In this document: positions 1 through 5,753 of the stretch, in pieces
Layout: every line of letters starts with the position of its first letter
How positions within the stretch are numbered: the stretch's first letter is position 1
DNA from: Spirochaetota bacterium
GTDB taxonomy: Bacteria > Spirochaetota > Leptospiria > Turneriellales > Turneriellaceae
Assembly (NCBI GenBank): GCA_963205035.1
Contig: CAUJII010000254.1
Location: 1 to 7,723 of the forward strand
Direction of reading: 5' to 3'
Length of the DNA: 7,723 bases
The notes under the pieces: model-generated
Told to the model about the DNA's origin: nothing
The model's input: only the letters and a program-made list of their open reading frames with translations
Databases searched by the model: none
Position numbers and translations under genes: made by a program

Positions 1-69
1 AGGCGTGAAAAAGACGGCGTGTCAAGGAGAATACTCTATTTGAGCTCTTTCAAACCAAAGAAGACTTGA
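1..69 (+). CDS. Possible 3' end of an upstream gene (partial, uncertain)
   Basis: Reading frame 1 is open from the window edge to a TGA at 67-69 and would give 22 residues ending in FKPKKT. The piece is too short to recognise and uses several uncommon codons (AGG, AGA, ATA). Another frame, open from 9 to a TAA at 87-89 and ending in TQAVKP, has more gene-like codons but follows a TGA at 6-8 and has no ATG or GTG start. Either could be the tail of a gene, or neither. The preceding sequence would settle it. Confidence 0.2.
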   Translation, partial: RREKDGVSRRILYLSSFKPKKT

Positions 70-92
70 CGCAAGCGGTTAAACCGTAAATT
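66..92 (+). promoter_or_regulatory. Possible promoter for the 310-aa membrane protein gene
   Basis: TTGACG at 66-71 matches five of six bases of the -35 consensus. A TAAATT at 87-92 matches four of six of the -10 consensus, but the 15-nt spacer is short. If used, transcription would begin at about base 99, directly before the ATG at 100, giving a leaderless message. That would fit the lack of a Shine-Dalgarno sequence before this ATG. This is a weak prediction. Confidence 0.25.
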
Positions 93-99
93 TTGCTGA

Positions 100-1032
100 A
101 TGGCACAATTAGAGGGTGATGGAGTGTTCGCCGTCAAGGGACGCTTCAAAGCCGTAAACCAAGGATACTATGGGCAGTTTTTCTATCTAATCAGCCAAGA
201 AGGCTCGTATCTACACGCTGCAAATATCGTCGTCGCGACAGGGCAAGACTTGTATAATGCTCTAAATCCCACAGATTCGTGGAAAAAGTACGAAGAACAC
301 GTCAATAAACGAAAATACGAGAAACGCTATGCGCAGTCGATTACGTTGGAGCTCCAAGCAAAACTCAAGAATTTGACGTCCGACAAGCAGTACTACGCAG
401 ATCTCGTCAAGGCTGTGAAATCGTCGAAGCAAGACGACATCGATTTCGTTCTAAGCTCGTTCTACCGTCGCGTGATCAAAGACGACGAGTTTCATCTGGA
501 AGCAATGGTCGAAAAAGCGTCATTGAACGACGCCAATGAAGCCGCGGAAGGCGCAACCGACGCTCAGAATCCTCAAATGGGAGGTATATACCTTCCGGTT
601 AAGCTCGACCTCGACCCTATCCATGGCAAAGATGTGAAAGCGTTGCGCGTCGGTGAAAAAATCATGATCCGCGTCCTGCCGCAAACAGAACAAGCTAATT
701 CTTTTATTGATGGTGCTGGGTTGCGCACCGAAAGTGGATTCATCCGCTCGACGCCTTTTGAAATCACGAGCATCGCCTCGACAGGCAAGGGGTTGGAGCT
801 CGTCGGCAAACTCAAAGAGAGCGTCTATGGGCGCATTCTGGAAGAACAAAATATTCTCGTGCGAACGGCAGAAAATGGCGGCGGCCAAAATACGAAAGAG
901 AGCCGCGCCGAAGCCGCGAGCAACCAAAGACGCCAGAACGTCGACAATAAGCAAATGACGAAAGTCGCCGTGGGTGTCGTCCTCGTAGGCCTTCTGCTGG
1001 TTGTTCTCTATTGGGTTTTTTCTGCGATGTAG
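100..1032 (+). CDS. Unrecognised protein with C-terminal membrane anchor (310 aa)
   Basis: I do not recognise a family. Residues 1-55 form a compact start with a YLHAANIVVATG stretch. Residues 60-140 are charged and probably helical. Residues 160-257 look like a beta-rich globular domain, beginning GGIYLPVKLDLDP and containing a GEKIMIRVLP segment. A low-complexity polar linker (258-286) leads into one strong hydrophobic segment at about 288-308 that ends the protein. There is no N-terminal signal peptide, so it resembles a tail-anchored protein with its bulk in the cytoplasm; that topology is inferred. The start is uncertain. ATG 100 has no Shine-Dalgarno but may be leaderless, while an in-frame GTG at 124 has AGAGGG at 111-116 seven bases upstream and would remove eight residues. 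The gene converges on the phosphoesterase gene with 3 nt between stops and no visible terminator. Confidence 0.85.
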   Translation: MAQLEGDGVFAVKGRFKAVNQGYYGQFFYLISQEGSYLHAANIVVATGQDLYNALNPTDSWKKYEEHVNKRKYEKRYAQSITLELQAKLKNLTSDKQYYADLVKAVKSSKQDDIDFVLSSFYRRVIKDDEFHLEAMVEKASLNDANEAAEGATDAQNPQMGGIYLPVKLDLDPIHGKDVKALRVGEKIMIRVLPQTEQANSFIDGAGLRTESGFIRSTPFEITSIASTGKGLELVGKLKESVYGRILEEQNILVRTAENGGGQNTKESRAEAASNQRRQNVDNKQMTKVAVGVVLVGLLLVVLYWVFSAM

Positions 1033-1035
1033 TAT

Positions 1036-2319
1036 TTATACCAGCGTCAAGACGGTAATCTCCGGCGGGCAATGGATGCGTAGCGGAAACCAATGCCCTA
1101 ACCCTCTGTTGACGTAAAGCTGAGACGCCGCCTCGCTATAATGATCGATGTAATACTTATAGATATACGTCGTCGCGTTGAGCGGTGAGTTTCTATCTTC
1201 AGAGAAGTTGATTTGTCCGCCATGCGTATGCCCCGAAAGCACGAGGTCGACTCTTTGTGTTTTTAGAAATTCAAAGTCCGATGGGTGGTGGTTTAGAACG
1301 ACAAGTGGTATCTCTCGCTTTAACGACGCTTGTGTTTGCGCGAAATAATTTTGCATGATAGAAAAGCGCGAACTCATATCTCTTGGGTAGTCTAAACCCG
1401 CTATTTGCAAAGAGCCACGCCCCCGTGTTGTTGTCACACTGCTGTTACGTAAAATTTTTAGACCTGCTTGGGTGAGACCCTTTGCAACCGCCTCTCCGTC
1501 ATCGATGAGGTCGTGGTTCCCCAAAACACCCAAGAGACGCGGTGGACCTTTTTTTCTTTGCGGCACAATTTGCTCGATTGCACGGAAGTACCGTGCGGCG
1601 ACGGGCAGAAAGACATTGTTCGAATCGATGATGTCGCCCGTAACGACAATGTAATCGGGCTTTGCGTTTCTAATCAGATCTAACGTGAAACCGAGGTAGC
1701 GTTCGCCGATGAGAGTGCCGACGTGGATGTCGGAAATCTGGACTATCTTGACGCCCTTCAAATCGTCGTGGAGCGACCGTATGTGGATTTCTTTTGGCAT
1801 CGTAACAATTTCTTTCGAGCCCAGAAAAATTCCACTAATCGCCCCAACGCTCGTTACCGTGGGCAGAAAGTTTGCCGCAAAGCCAAAAAGCGCCGCACTT
1901 TTATTTAAGAAATCCCACCGTGTAATACCTTCTTCGTTTTCAGCCGTCGAAGTTTCTGCAATGCCTTGTGCAGAGCTTTTGCGCGCGTATGCTTTCTTGA
2001 CCAAAAACATGACGAGAGCCATGAGGCCAAACGGCACAAGCCATACGGCGTGCGCATAGTTAATCGCCATGAGGCTTCCATAGAGCGGCTGAAACCAATG
2101 CGGCAACGTCGTCTCGGGCCCCCGTCCAGGATAAAAAATTGCGAGCAACATGACGCTTTGTCCTCCAAGAATAAATACGAGGTATGCTCTCTTGAGGATT
2201 TTGAATGAACGTAAGGGACGGAGGCGTGCCGCTAATTTCTTACCGATATGAATTTCGAGTACGAGAATGAGAAGCGCTATCGTCACAAGGACGAGCTTAA
2301 AGATAAAGATACGGAGCAT
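1036..2319 (-). CDS. Membrane-anchored calcineurin-like metallophosphoesterase (YkuE-type)
   Basis: This 427-aa protein carries the complete metal-binding set of the calcineurin-like phosphoesterase fold: DIH at 197-199, GDIID at 228-232, GNHD at 267-270, NHHP at 343-346 and GHTHGG at 363-368. It should hydrolyse a phosphate ester using two metal ions; the substrate cannot be read from the sequence. Hydrophobic segments at about 4-22, 46-64, 88-108 and 142-166 form an N-terminal membrane module ahead of the catalytic domain (about 188-427), the layout of YkuE-like proteins. With four segments, the catalytic domain would lie on the same side as the N-terminus, but the sidedness is not certain. 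Its ATG directly abuts the clpA stop (TAAATG), so it is probably translated by coupling from the clpS-clpA message; no good Shine-Dalgarno is visible. A link to proteolysis is not a known property of this family. Confidence 0.92.
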   Translation of the reverse strand: MLRIFIFKLVLVTIALLILVLEIHIGKKLAARLRPLRSFKILKRAYLVFILGGQSVMLLAIFYPGRGPETTLPHWFQPLYGSLMAINYAHAVWLVPFGLMALVMFLVKKAYARKSSAQGIAETSTAENEEGITRWDFLNKSAALFGFAANFLPTVTSVGAISGIFLGSKEIVTMPKEIHIRSLHDDLKGVKIVQISDIHVGTLIGERYLGFTLDLIRNAKPDYIVVTGDIIDSNNVFLPVAARYFRAIEQIVPQRKKGPPRLLGVLGNHDLIDDGEAVAKGLTQAGLKILRNSSVTTTRGRGSLQIAGLDYPRDMSSRFSIMQNYFAQTQASLKREIPLVVLNHHPSDFEFLKTQRVDLVLSGHTHGGQINFSEDRNSPLNATTYIYKYYIDHYSEAASQLYVNRGLGHWFPLRIHCPPEITVLTLV

Positions 2320-4614
2320 TTACTTCGAGTGACCCTGTAACGCTTTCTTTGGTTTCAATTTTTTGATTTTTTGCGCTGTCTGGGCGCTTTCGAGGATGAG
2401 CTTATCTTCTTTGAGGCCCATCGTTACCGTCGCTTTTTCTGTGATCGTGCCGGCAATGATCGCGTCTGTGACGAGGTCCCGCAGCGTGTCTTGGAAGAGA
2501 CGCGCCATAGGGCGCGCGCCCAAAATCGGGTCGTAACCTTTCTCTGCAAGATATTTCCGAGCACTGGCAGTCAACTCGACACGGATCTCTTTTTCAGCAA
2601 GTTCGTTATTGAGCGTCTGCAGATTTTTTTCGACAATCTTGTCGAGCACGCGGTCGTCCAAGCGGTCGAACACGACCACGTCGTCGAGGCGGTTCAAGAA
2701 CTCCGGCGTGAAAAAACCTTTGAGCGCAGCTTTCACATGGCCTGCACCCTTTGTCTTATCTTCAAAACCAATCCGCGCGGTGTTGAGTTCAGAAGAACCA
2801 GCGTTAGAGGTCATGATTAAAAGGACGTGGCGGAAATCCGCCTTTTTTCCCGTTGCATCGGTGACGGTCGCATAATCCATAATTTGCAAGAGTGTATTAA
2901 AAACATCGGGGTGCGCCTTTTCGATTTCGTCTAAGAGCAGAACCGCTCGCGGGTGCTTGCGGATCTGGTCGGTCAGTTGCGCCCCTTGCTCAAAACCTAC
3001 ATACCCTGGAGGAGAACCCAAGAGGCGAGAGATCGAATGCTTCTCCATATATTCGCTCATGTCGAAGCGGATAAGTTCTGCCCCCATTTCTTCTGCAACG
3101 CGCCGGGTTAGCTCTGTCTTGCCGGTACCCGTCGGGCCCGTGAAGAGAAAACTGCCAATCGGTTTCTGGCGGTTAGATAGACCCGCACGGTGGCGTTTAA
3201 TCGCGCGCGCAATTTTTTCAATGGCCTCGTCTTGGCCGAAAATTTTTGCTTTGAGGTTTTCAGCGATGGAGGTAAGCTTTGCGCTTTCTGTCGTTTGGAA
3301 TGTCTCAATGTTGACATTCGCCAAACGAGAGATGATTGTACGCAGGTCTTTTTCTAAGACCTTTCGCTGGTGGGGCTTATAGAGATTGAGTGAGGCACCC
3401 GCTTCGTCGATAACGTCGATAGCCTTGTCGGGCAGATACCTATCGTTCAGATGTTCCGCCGAGAGGTCGACGGCGCGGCGTAAAATTTCTTTGCTGTATG
3501 TCACATGGTGATAGTCTTCGTAAAGACTTTTGAGTCCCAAGAGAATCTTGAATGCGTCGTCTCTTGATGGTTCGTTGATGTCGACCTTCTGGAAACGGCG
3601 CGAGAGGGCACGGTCTTTTTCAAAGTACCGGCGGTATTCTTCGTGCGTTGTCGCTCCGACACAGCGCATGTCACCCCGCGTCAAAACGGGTTTTAGCATA
3701 TTGGCGGCATCCATGCTGTCGCCGCGCGTTGCGCCCGCTCCGACGATTTGGTGTATCTCGTCGATGTAGAGAATCACTTTTTTCTTGGCGCTCAGAGCTT
3801 TAATAATCGACTGCATCCTTTCTTCAAAGTCGCCACGGAATCGCGTCCCCGCGACTAACGACGAAACATCGATCGAATAGATTTCAAAGCCTTTGAGTTT
3901 ATTGGGAACATTGTCTGCGACGAGCTTTTGCGCCAGCCCACGCATAATCGCCGTCTTGCCGACGCCGGGTTCGCCGACATGGAGCGCGTTGTTCTTGTTG
4001 CGGCGGCAGAGAATTTCCATTGTGCGGTTAATCTCATCCTCCCGTCCGATGAGCGTGTCGTATTTACCCGCTGCCGCCTCTGCAGTCATGTTGGTGGTGA
4101 AAGATTTGAGAATGCGTTCCACTTCTTTCGAGGCTGGCACTTCGTCGCTTGGGTTCGGCTCTGTTTCGTCGTCTAAATCGTTTTCGTCTTCATAAGGGGC
4201 GATGCCGTGCGTGAGATAGCGCAAGACATTGCCACGGGTGAGTCCTTGCTTTTCGAGAAAGTAAGCTGCGAATGAATCTTGCTGCCTAAAAATACCGTCA
4301 AAGATGTCGGTCAGCGTCGCTTTGCGGTGCTCAAAAAACATCTCTTGCACGAGTATACGCTCGCGAAAATTAGAAACTGCCGCACTCTCGGCGATAGTGG
4401 CGTCTGAACCTAAGTCTTTGTCGAAACTTTCGATATGTTCCTCAAGATCATGGCGGAGCAATTTAATATCGCACCGCATCTTGCTGAGCGCTGCACGGCC
4501 TTCGTCGTCTTCTGTGATTGCGAGGAGCATGTGCTCGAAAGTCACGATCGAATTCTTGCGGTGGAGCGCAATGTCGAGGGCGTGGTGAAGTATTCTGTCG
4601 ATGCTATTGGCCAT
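2320..4614 (-). CDS. clpA: ATP-dependent Clp protease ATP-binding subunit ClpA
   Basis: ClpA is a hexameric AAA+ unfoldase that pulls substrates apart and threads them into the ClpP chamber. This 764-aa protein is close to the E. coli length (758). The N-terminal domain (about 1-140), where ClpS docks, ends in an acidic linker (141-160). The first AAA+ module has Walker A GEPGVGKT at 214-221 and Walker B ILYIDE at 281-286. The second has GPTGTGKT at 493-500 and LLLDE at 559-563 followed by IEKAHPD. The ClpP-docking loop carries I615-G616-F617, the tripeptide form usual in ClpX, where ClpA typically has IGL. There is no ClpB/ClpC-type middle coiled coil, which together with the clpS neighbour separates it from those relatives. 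It starts 2 nt after the clpS stop (TAACTATG) and ends where the phosphoesterase begins, so all three are probably one operon. No clpP is in the window. Confidence 0.97.
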   Translation of the reverse strand: MANSIDRILHHALDIALHRKNSIVTFEHMLLAITEDDEGRAALSKMRCDIKLLRHDLEEHIESFDKDLGSDATIAESAAVSNFRERILVQEMFFEHRKATLTDIFDGIFRQQDSFAAYFLEKQGLTRGNVLRYLTHGIAPYEDENDLDDETEPNPSDEVPASKEVERILKSFTTNMTAEAAAGKYDTLIGREDEINRTMEILCRRNKNNALHVGEPGVGKTAIMRGLAQKLVADNVPNKLKGFEIYSIDVSSLVAGTRFRGDFEERMQSIIKALSAKKKVILYIDEIHQIVGAGATRGDSMDAANMLKPVLTRGDMRCVGATTHEEYRRYFEKDRALSRRFQKVDINEPSRDDAFKILLGLKSLYEDYHHVTYSKEILRRAVDLSAEHLNDRYLPDKAIDVIDEAGASLNLYKPHQRKVLEKDLRTIISRLANVNIETFQTTESAKLTSIAENLKAKIFGQDEAIEKIARAIKRHRAGLSNRQKPIGSFLFTGPTGTGKTELTRRVAEEMGAELIRFDMSEYMEKHSISRLLGSPPGYVGFEQGAQLTDQIRKHPRAVLLLDEIEKAHPDVFNTLLQIMDYATVTDATGKKADFRHVLLIMTSNAGSSELNTARIGFEDKTKGAGHVKAALKGFFTPEFLNRLDDVVVFDRLDDRVLDKIVEKNLQTLNNELAEKEIRVELTASARKYLAEKGYDPILGARPMARLFQDTLRDLVTDAIIAGTITEKATVTMGLKEDKLILESAQTAQKIKKLKPKKALQGHSK

Positions 4615-4616
4615 AG

Positions 4617-4922
4617 TTACTCGGGTTCAGATTTGCAAGCGAGTGGAAAACCTTCTTCTTCGGCATGCAACATGACTTGCTTAACTTTGGTGTCTGCAAT
4701 CTCACGAGGGTAAACCCCGGCAACGCCGCTACCGTGGTTGTGGACGTCGAGCATAATCCGTTTTGCACTTGCTTCATTTTTTTGAAAGTATTTTTGTAAA
4801 ATAAACACAACAAACTCCATTGTGGTATAATTGTCGTTGAGCAGGATAACTTTGTAGAGCGAGGGTTTCTTGGCCCTCGTGAGCACATCAAAGTCTTCGT
4901 CTTGGCGTACGCCGGTTGCCAT
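4617..4922 (-). CDS. clpS: ClpS, N-degron adaptor for ClpA
   Basis: ClpS binds proteins with bulky N-terminal residues (Leu, Phe, Tyr, Trp) and delivers them to ClpA. The 101-aa protein has the family hallmark LNDNYTTMEFVVFIL (28-42), a MLDVHNHG segment (57-64) with the binding-pocket histidine at 61, and a GVAGVYPREIADTKV region (66-80). Aligned by eye with E. coli ClpS, N34, D35, M40 and H66 correspond to N29, D30, M35 and H61. E. coli D36 is Asn31 here. The flexible N-terminal tail is about 20 residues, slightly shorter than in E. coli. The ATG at 4922 is supported by family length and by a TATAAT just upstream; no Shine-Dalgarno is present, consistent with a leaderless message. It is first in the clpS-clpA-phosphoesterase operon. 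Confidence 0.96.
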   Translation of the reverse strand: MATGVRQDEDFDVLTRAKKPSLYKVILLNDNYTTMEFVVFILQKYFQKNEASAKRIMLDVHNHGSGVAGVYPREIADTKVKQVMLHAEEEGFPLACKSEPE

Positions 4923-4930
4923 TGCGGTAA

Positions 4931-4960
4931 ATTATACTTTTCAAAGCGGCGCGTCACCAA
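4931..4960 (-). promoter_or_regulatory. clpS promoter, probably giving a leaderless transcript
   Basis: On the minus strand a perfect TATAAT (plus-strand 4931-4936) is preceded, after an 18-nt spacer, by TTGGTG (4955-4960), which matches three of six -35 bases. With usual -10 to start distances, transcription would begin at about 4924, only 0-2 nt before the ATG of clpS at 4922. No Shine-Dalgarno-like sequence lies in the gap. The -10 match and its position are seen directly; leaderless translation is inferred. Confidence 0.6.
4933..4938 (+). promoter_or_regulatory. Possible -10 element for the 185-aa protein gene
   Basis: TATACT at 4933-4938 matches five of six -10 bases on the plus strand and overlaps the minus-strand TATAAT of clpS. 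No convincing -35 lies 16-18 nt upstream. It would start transcription at about 4945 and give a leader of roughly 40 nt containing GGAGG at 4967-4971 and GGAAGA at 4975-4980. Confidence 0.3.
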
Positions 4961-4984
4961 AAATGCGGAGGTTCGGAAGATTCA

Positions 4985-5542
4985 ATGTCAAAATCACACC
5001 AAGTTCTCGAAGTGCGCAAAAATGGCGCGTTTATTTTTAGCGACACCCTCCTTGTCGATTACAAGCAGCAGCAGTTGGCGCCTCTTCTTGCCGAGGTGAA
5101 TAGTTCGGCGAATCAAATCGAGTTTCTGATTCGCAAGTATATGTACGAAGATCAAAGGCTTTTGGGGCAGGAAAAAGCGAATTTGGTAGACATACTCCAC
5201 AAGCTCATCCGGGATCTCGCTGCAATGTACCTGCGTCTCTACGATAACTCCCACACGTCTCTTTTCGACAAAGACATCGAAGTCAATGCCGGTAAAGACG
5301 GCTTTATTGTGAAAGGCAAGATGAACGTGAACGAAGTGAATACGAATTTTTCGATTGAGACCTGGAACAAGCAGTACTTGCAGCATGCGATGGAAAATCT
5401 TGTGAATGAGTTCCGCAAAGCAGCTCTCGATAAGCAAATTACTCTCGAGGAGAAGGTCACACTGACAGGGCTTATCACCGCTCTTCTCGTTCAAAGCGTG
5501 CAGGCATTTTATCTCATGCGCACGGGTGCGGTGTTTAAGTAG
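4985..5542 (+). CDS. Unrecognised helical protein (185 aa)
   Basis: I do not recognise a family. The protein is soluble-looking with no signal peptide. Residues 26-90 are rich in predicted helix (for example NQIEFLIRKYMYEDQRLLGQ). Residues 96-125 look like beta strands (DIEVNAGKDGFIVKGKMNV). Residues 127-180 are again helical, with a moderately hydrophobic stretch at about 156-178 that is too polar for a clear membrane segment. The ATG is chosen because GGAAGA lies 4 nt and GGAGG 13 nt upstream; both spacings are off optimum. The gene is divergent from clpS across 62 bp. Its TAG stop lies inside the left copy of an 11-bp direct repeat that flanks the miniature element downstream. Before that insertion its stop would have been about 42 nt from the next gene, suggesting an ancestral transcription unit with the flavoprotein and tatC. 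Confidence 0.85.
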   Translation: MSKSHQVLEVRKNGAFIFSDTLLVDYKQQQLAPLLAEVNSSANQIEFLIRKYMYEDQRLLGQEKANLVDILHKLIRDLAAMYLRLYDNSHTSLFDKDIEVNAGKDGFIVKGKMNVNEVNTNFSIETWNKQYLQHAMENLVNEFRKAALDKQITLEEKVTLTGLITALLVQSVQAFYLMRTGAVFK

Positions 5543-5545
5543 GGG
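5535..5545 (+). repeat. Left copy of 11-bp direct repeat (likely target-site duplication)
   Basis: TTAAGTAGGGG occurs here and again, identically, at 5743-5753. This copy contains the last codon and TAG stop of the 185-aa gene. The exact right edge is ambiguous because the sequence runs on into further Gs (5546-5548). Confidence 0.8.
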
Positions 5546-5546
5546 G

Positions 5547-5569
5547 GGTGTGGGATAAATCAGGTGGGG
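5547..5569 (+). repeat. Left terminal inverted repeat of the miniature element
   Basis: Bases 5547-5550, 5552-5564 and 5566-5568 pair with 5723-5742 to give 20 base pairs, interrupted only by single unpaired Ts at 5551 and 5565. The core is GGGATAAATCAGG. The two Ts may be later insertions or bulges. Confidence 0.8.
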
Positions 5570-5574
5570 CCACG

Positions 5575-5710
5575 GCGAAAAATTTTGTGGTATCTTAGGA
5601 TGAATACCCATGAAAATCACGAGCAGGTTGCAAACCGTTATGCGAGGCTTTTCTAACAGGAAAAGCCGGCGCTCGTGATTTTCTAAAGCCTTTGAGACAA
5701 AATTTTTTGC
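5575..5710. repeat. Nested inner inverted repeats forming a branched hairpin
   Basis: Four pairings are visible. GCGAAAAATTTTGT (5575-5588) pairs along all 14 positions with 5697-5710, one of them a G-T wobble (5577 with 5708). GAAAATCACGAGC (5612-5624) is perfectly complementary to 5671-5683. GGCTTTTC (5646-5653) is perfectly complementary to GAAAAGCC (5660-5667) across a 6-nt loop. GGTT (5626-5629) pairs with AACC (5633-5636). On the left arm GGTAT (5589-5593) can also pair with ATACC (5604-5608). Together these suggest a rod with a multi-branched tip. Pairing is seen directly; folding in the cell is inferred. Confidence 0.75.
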
Positions 5711-5722
5711 AAAGACTAAGAA

Positions 5723-5742
5723 CCCCCTGATTTATCCCCACC
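5723..5742 (-). repeat. Right terminal inverted repeat of the miniature element
   Basis: This arm reads GGTGGGGATAAATCAGGGGG on the minus strand and pairs with 5547-5569. Its outer edge at 5742 abuts the right direct-repeat copy. Confidence 0.8.
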
Positions 5743-5753
5743 TTAAGTAGGGG
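5743..5753 (+). repeat. Right copy of 11-bp direct repeat (likely target-site duplication)
   Basis: TTAAGTAGGGG here is identical to 5535-5545. It is followed by AATCC, so the pre-insertion sequence was probably the 185-aa gene stop followed by GGGAATCC and then the leader of the flavoprotein gene. Confidence 0.8.

Larger units (their letters stand above)
5546..5742. mobile_element. Miniature inverted-repeat element, about 197 bp, non-coding
   Basis: The segment begins and ends with matching inverted sequences: GGTGTGGGATAAATCAGG at 5547-5564 and its imperfect complement at 5726-5742, with one extra T on the left. It is bracketed exactly by the 11-bp direct repeats, the signature of a transposed element. 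It has no transposase gene; the longest frames inside are tiny. Further inverted repeats are nested toward the centre, so nearly the whole unit can fold into a branched rod. An 11-bp duplication is within the range known for IS4-group transposases, which makes mobilisation by such an enzyme elsewhere in the genome a possibility only. It separates the 185-aa gene from the flavoprotein gene and may end or alter read-through transcription. I do not recognise it as a named repeat family. Confidence 0.75.

Noticed and set aside
4604..4960. A 118-codon minus-strand frame covering clpS in another phase
   Set aside because: clpS in the neighbouring frame has clear family motifs; this frame has none.
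4994..5620. A 208-codon open frame on the minus strand through half of the miniature element and the 185-aa gene
   Set aside because: It lies antisense to a better-supported gene and starts inside the element. No family features are visible, so it is most likely a shadow frame.
5600..5656. An 18-codon frame starting at ATG 5600 inside the element
   Set aside because: The only AGGA overlaps its start codon, leaving no spacing for a ribosome binding site.
5612..5683. Integron attC site
   Set aside because: The palindromic layout is suggestive, but the GTTRRRY and RYYYAAC core sites are not at the ends and no integrase is present.
5692..5720. Outward promoter TTGAGA with ACTAAG 17 nt downstream
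   Set aside because: The -10 matches only three of six consensus bases, so it is too weak to list as a feature.
5546..5742. 6S RNA or signal recognition particle RNA
   Set aside because: The rod-like fold and length resemble 6S RNA, but the perfect flanking direct repeats favour an insertion, and the conserved SRP apical loop sequence is absent.
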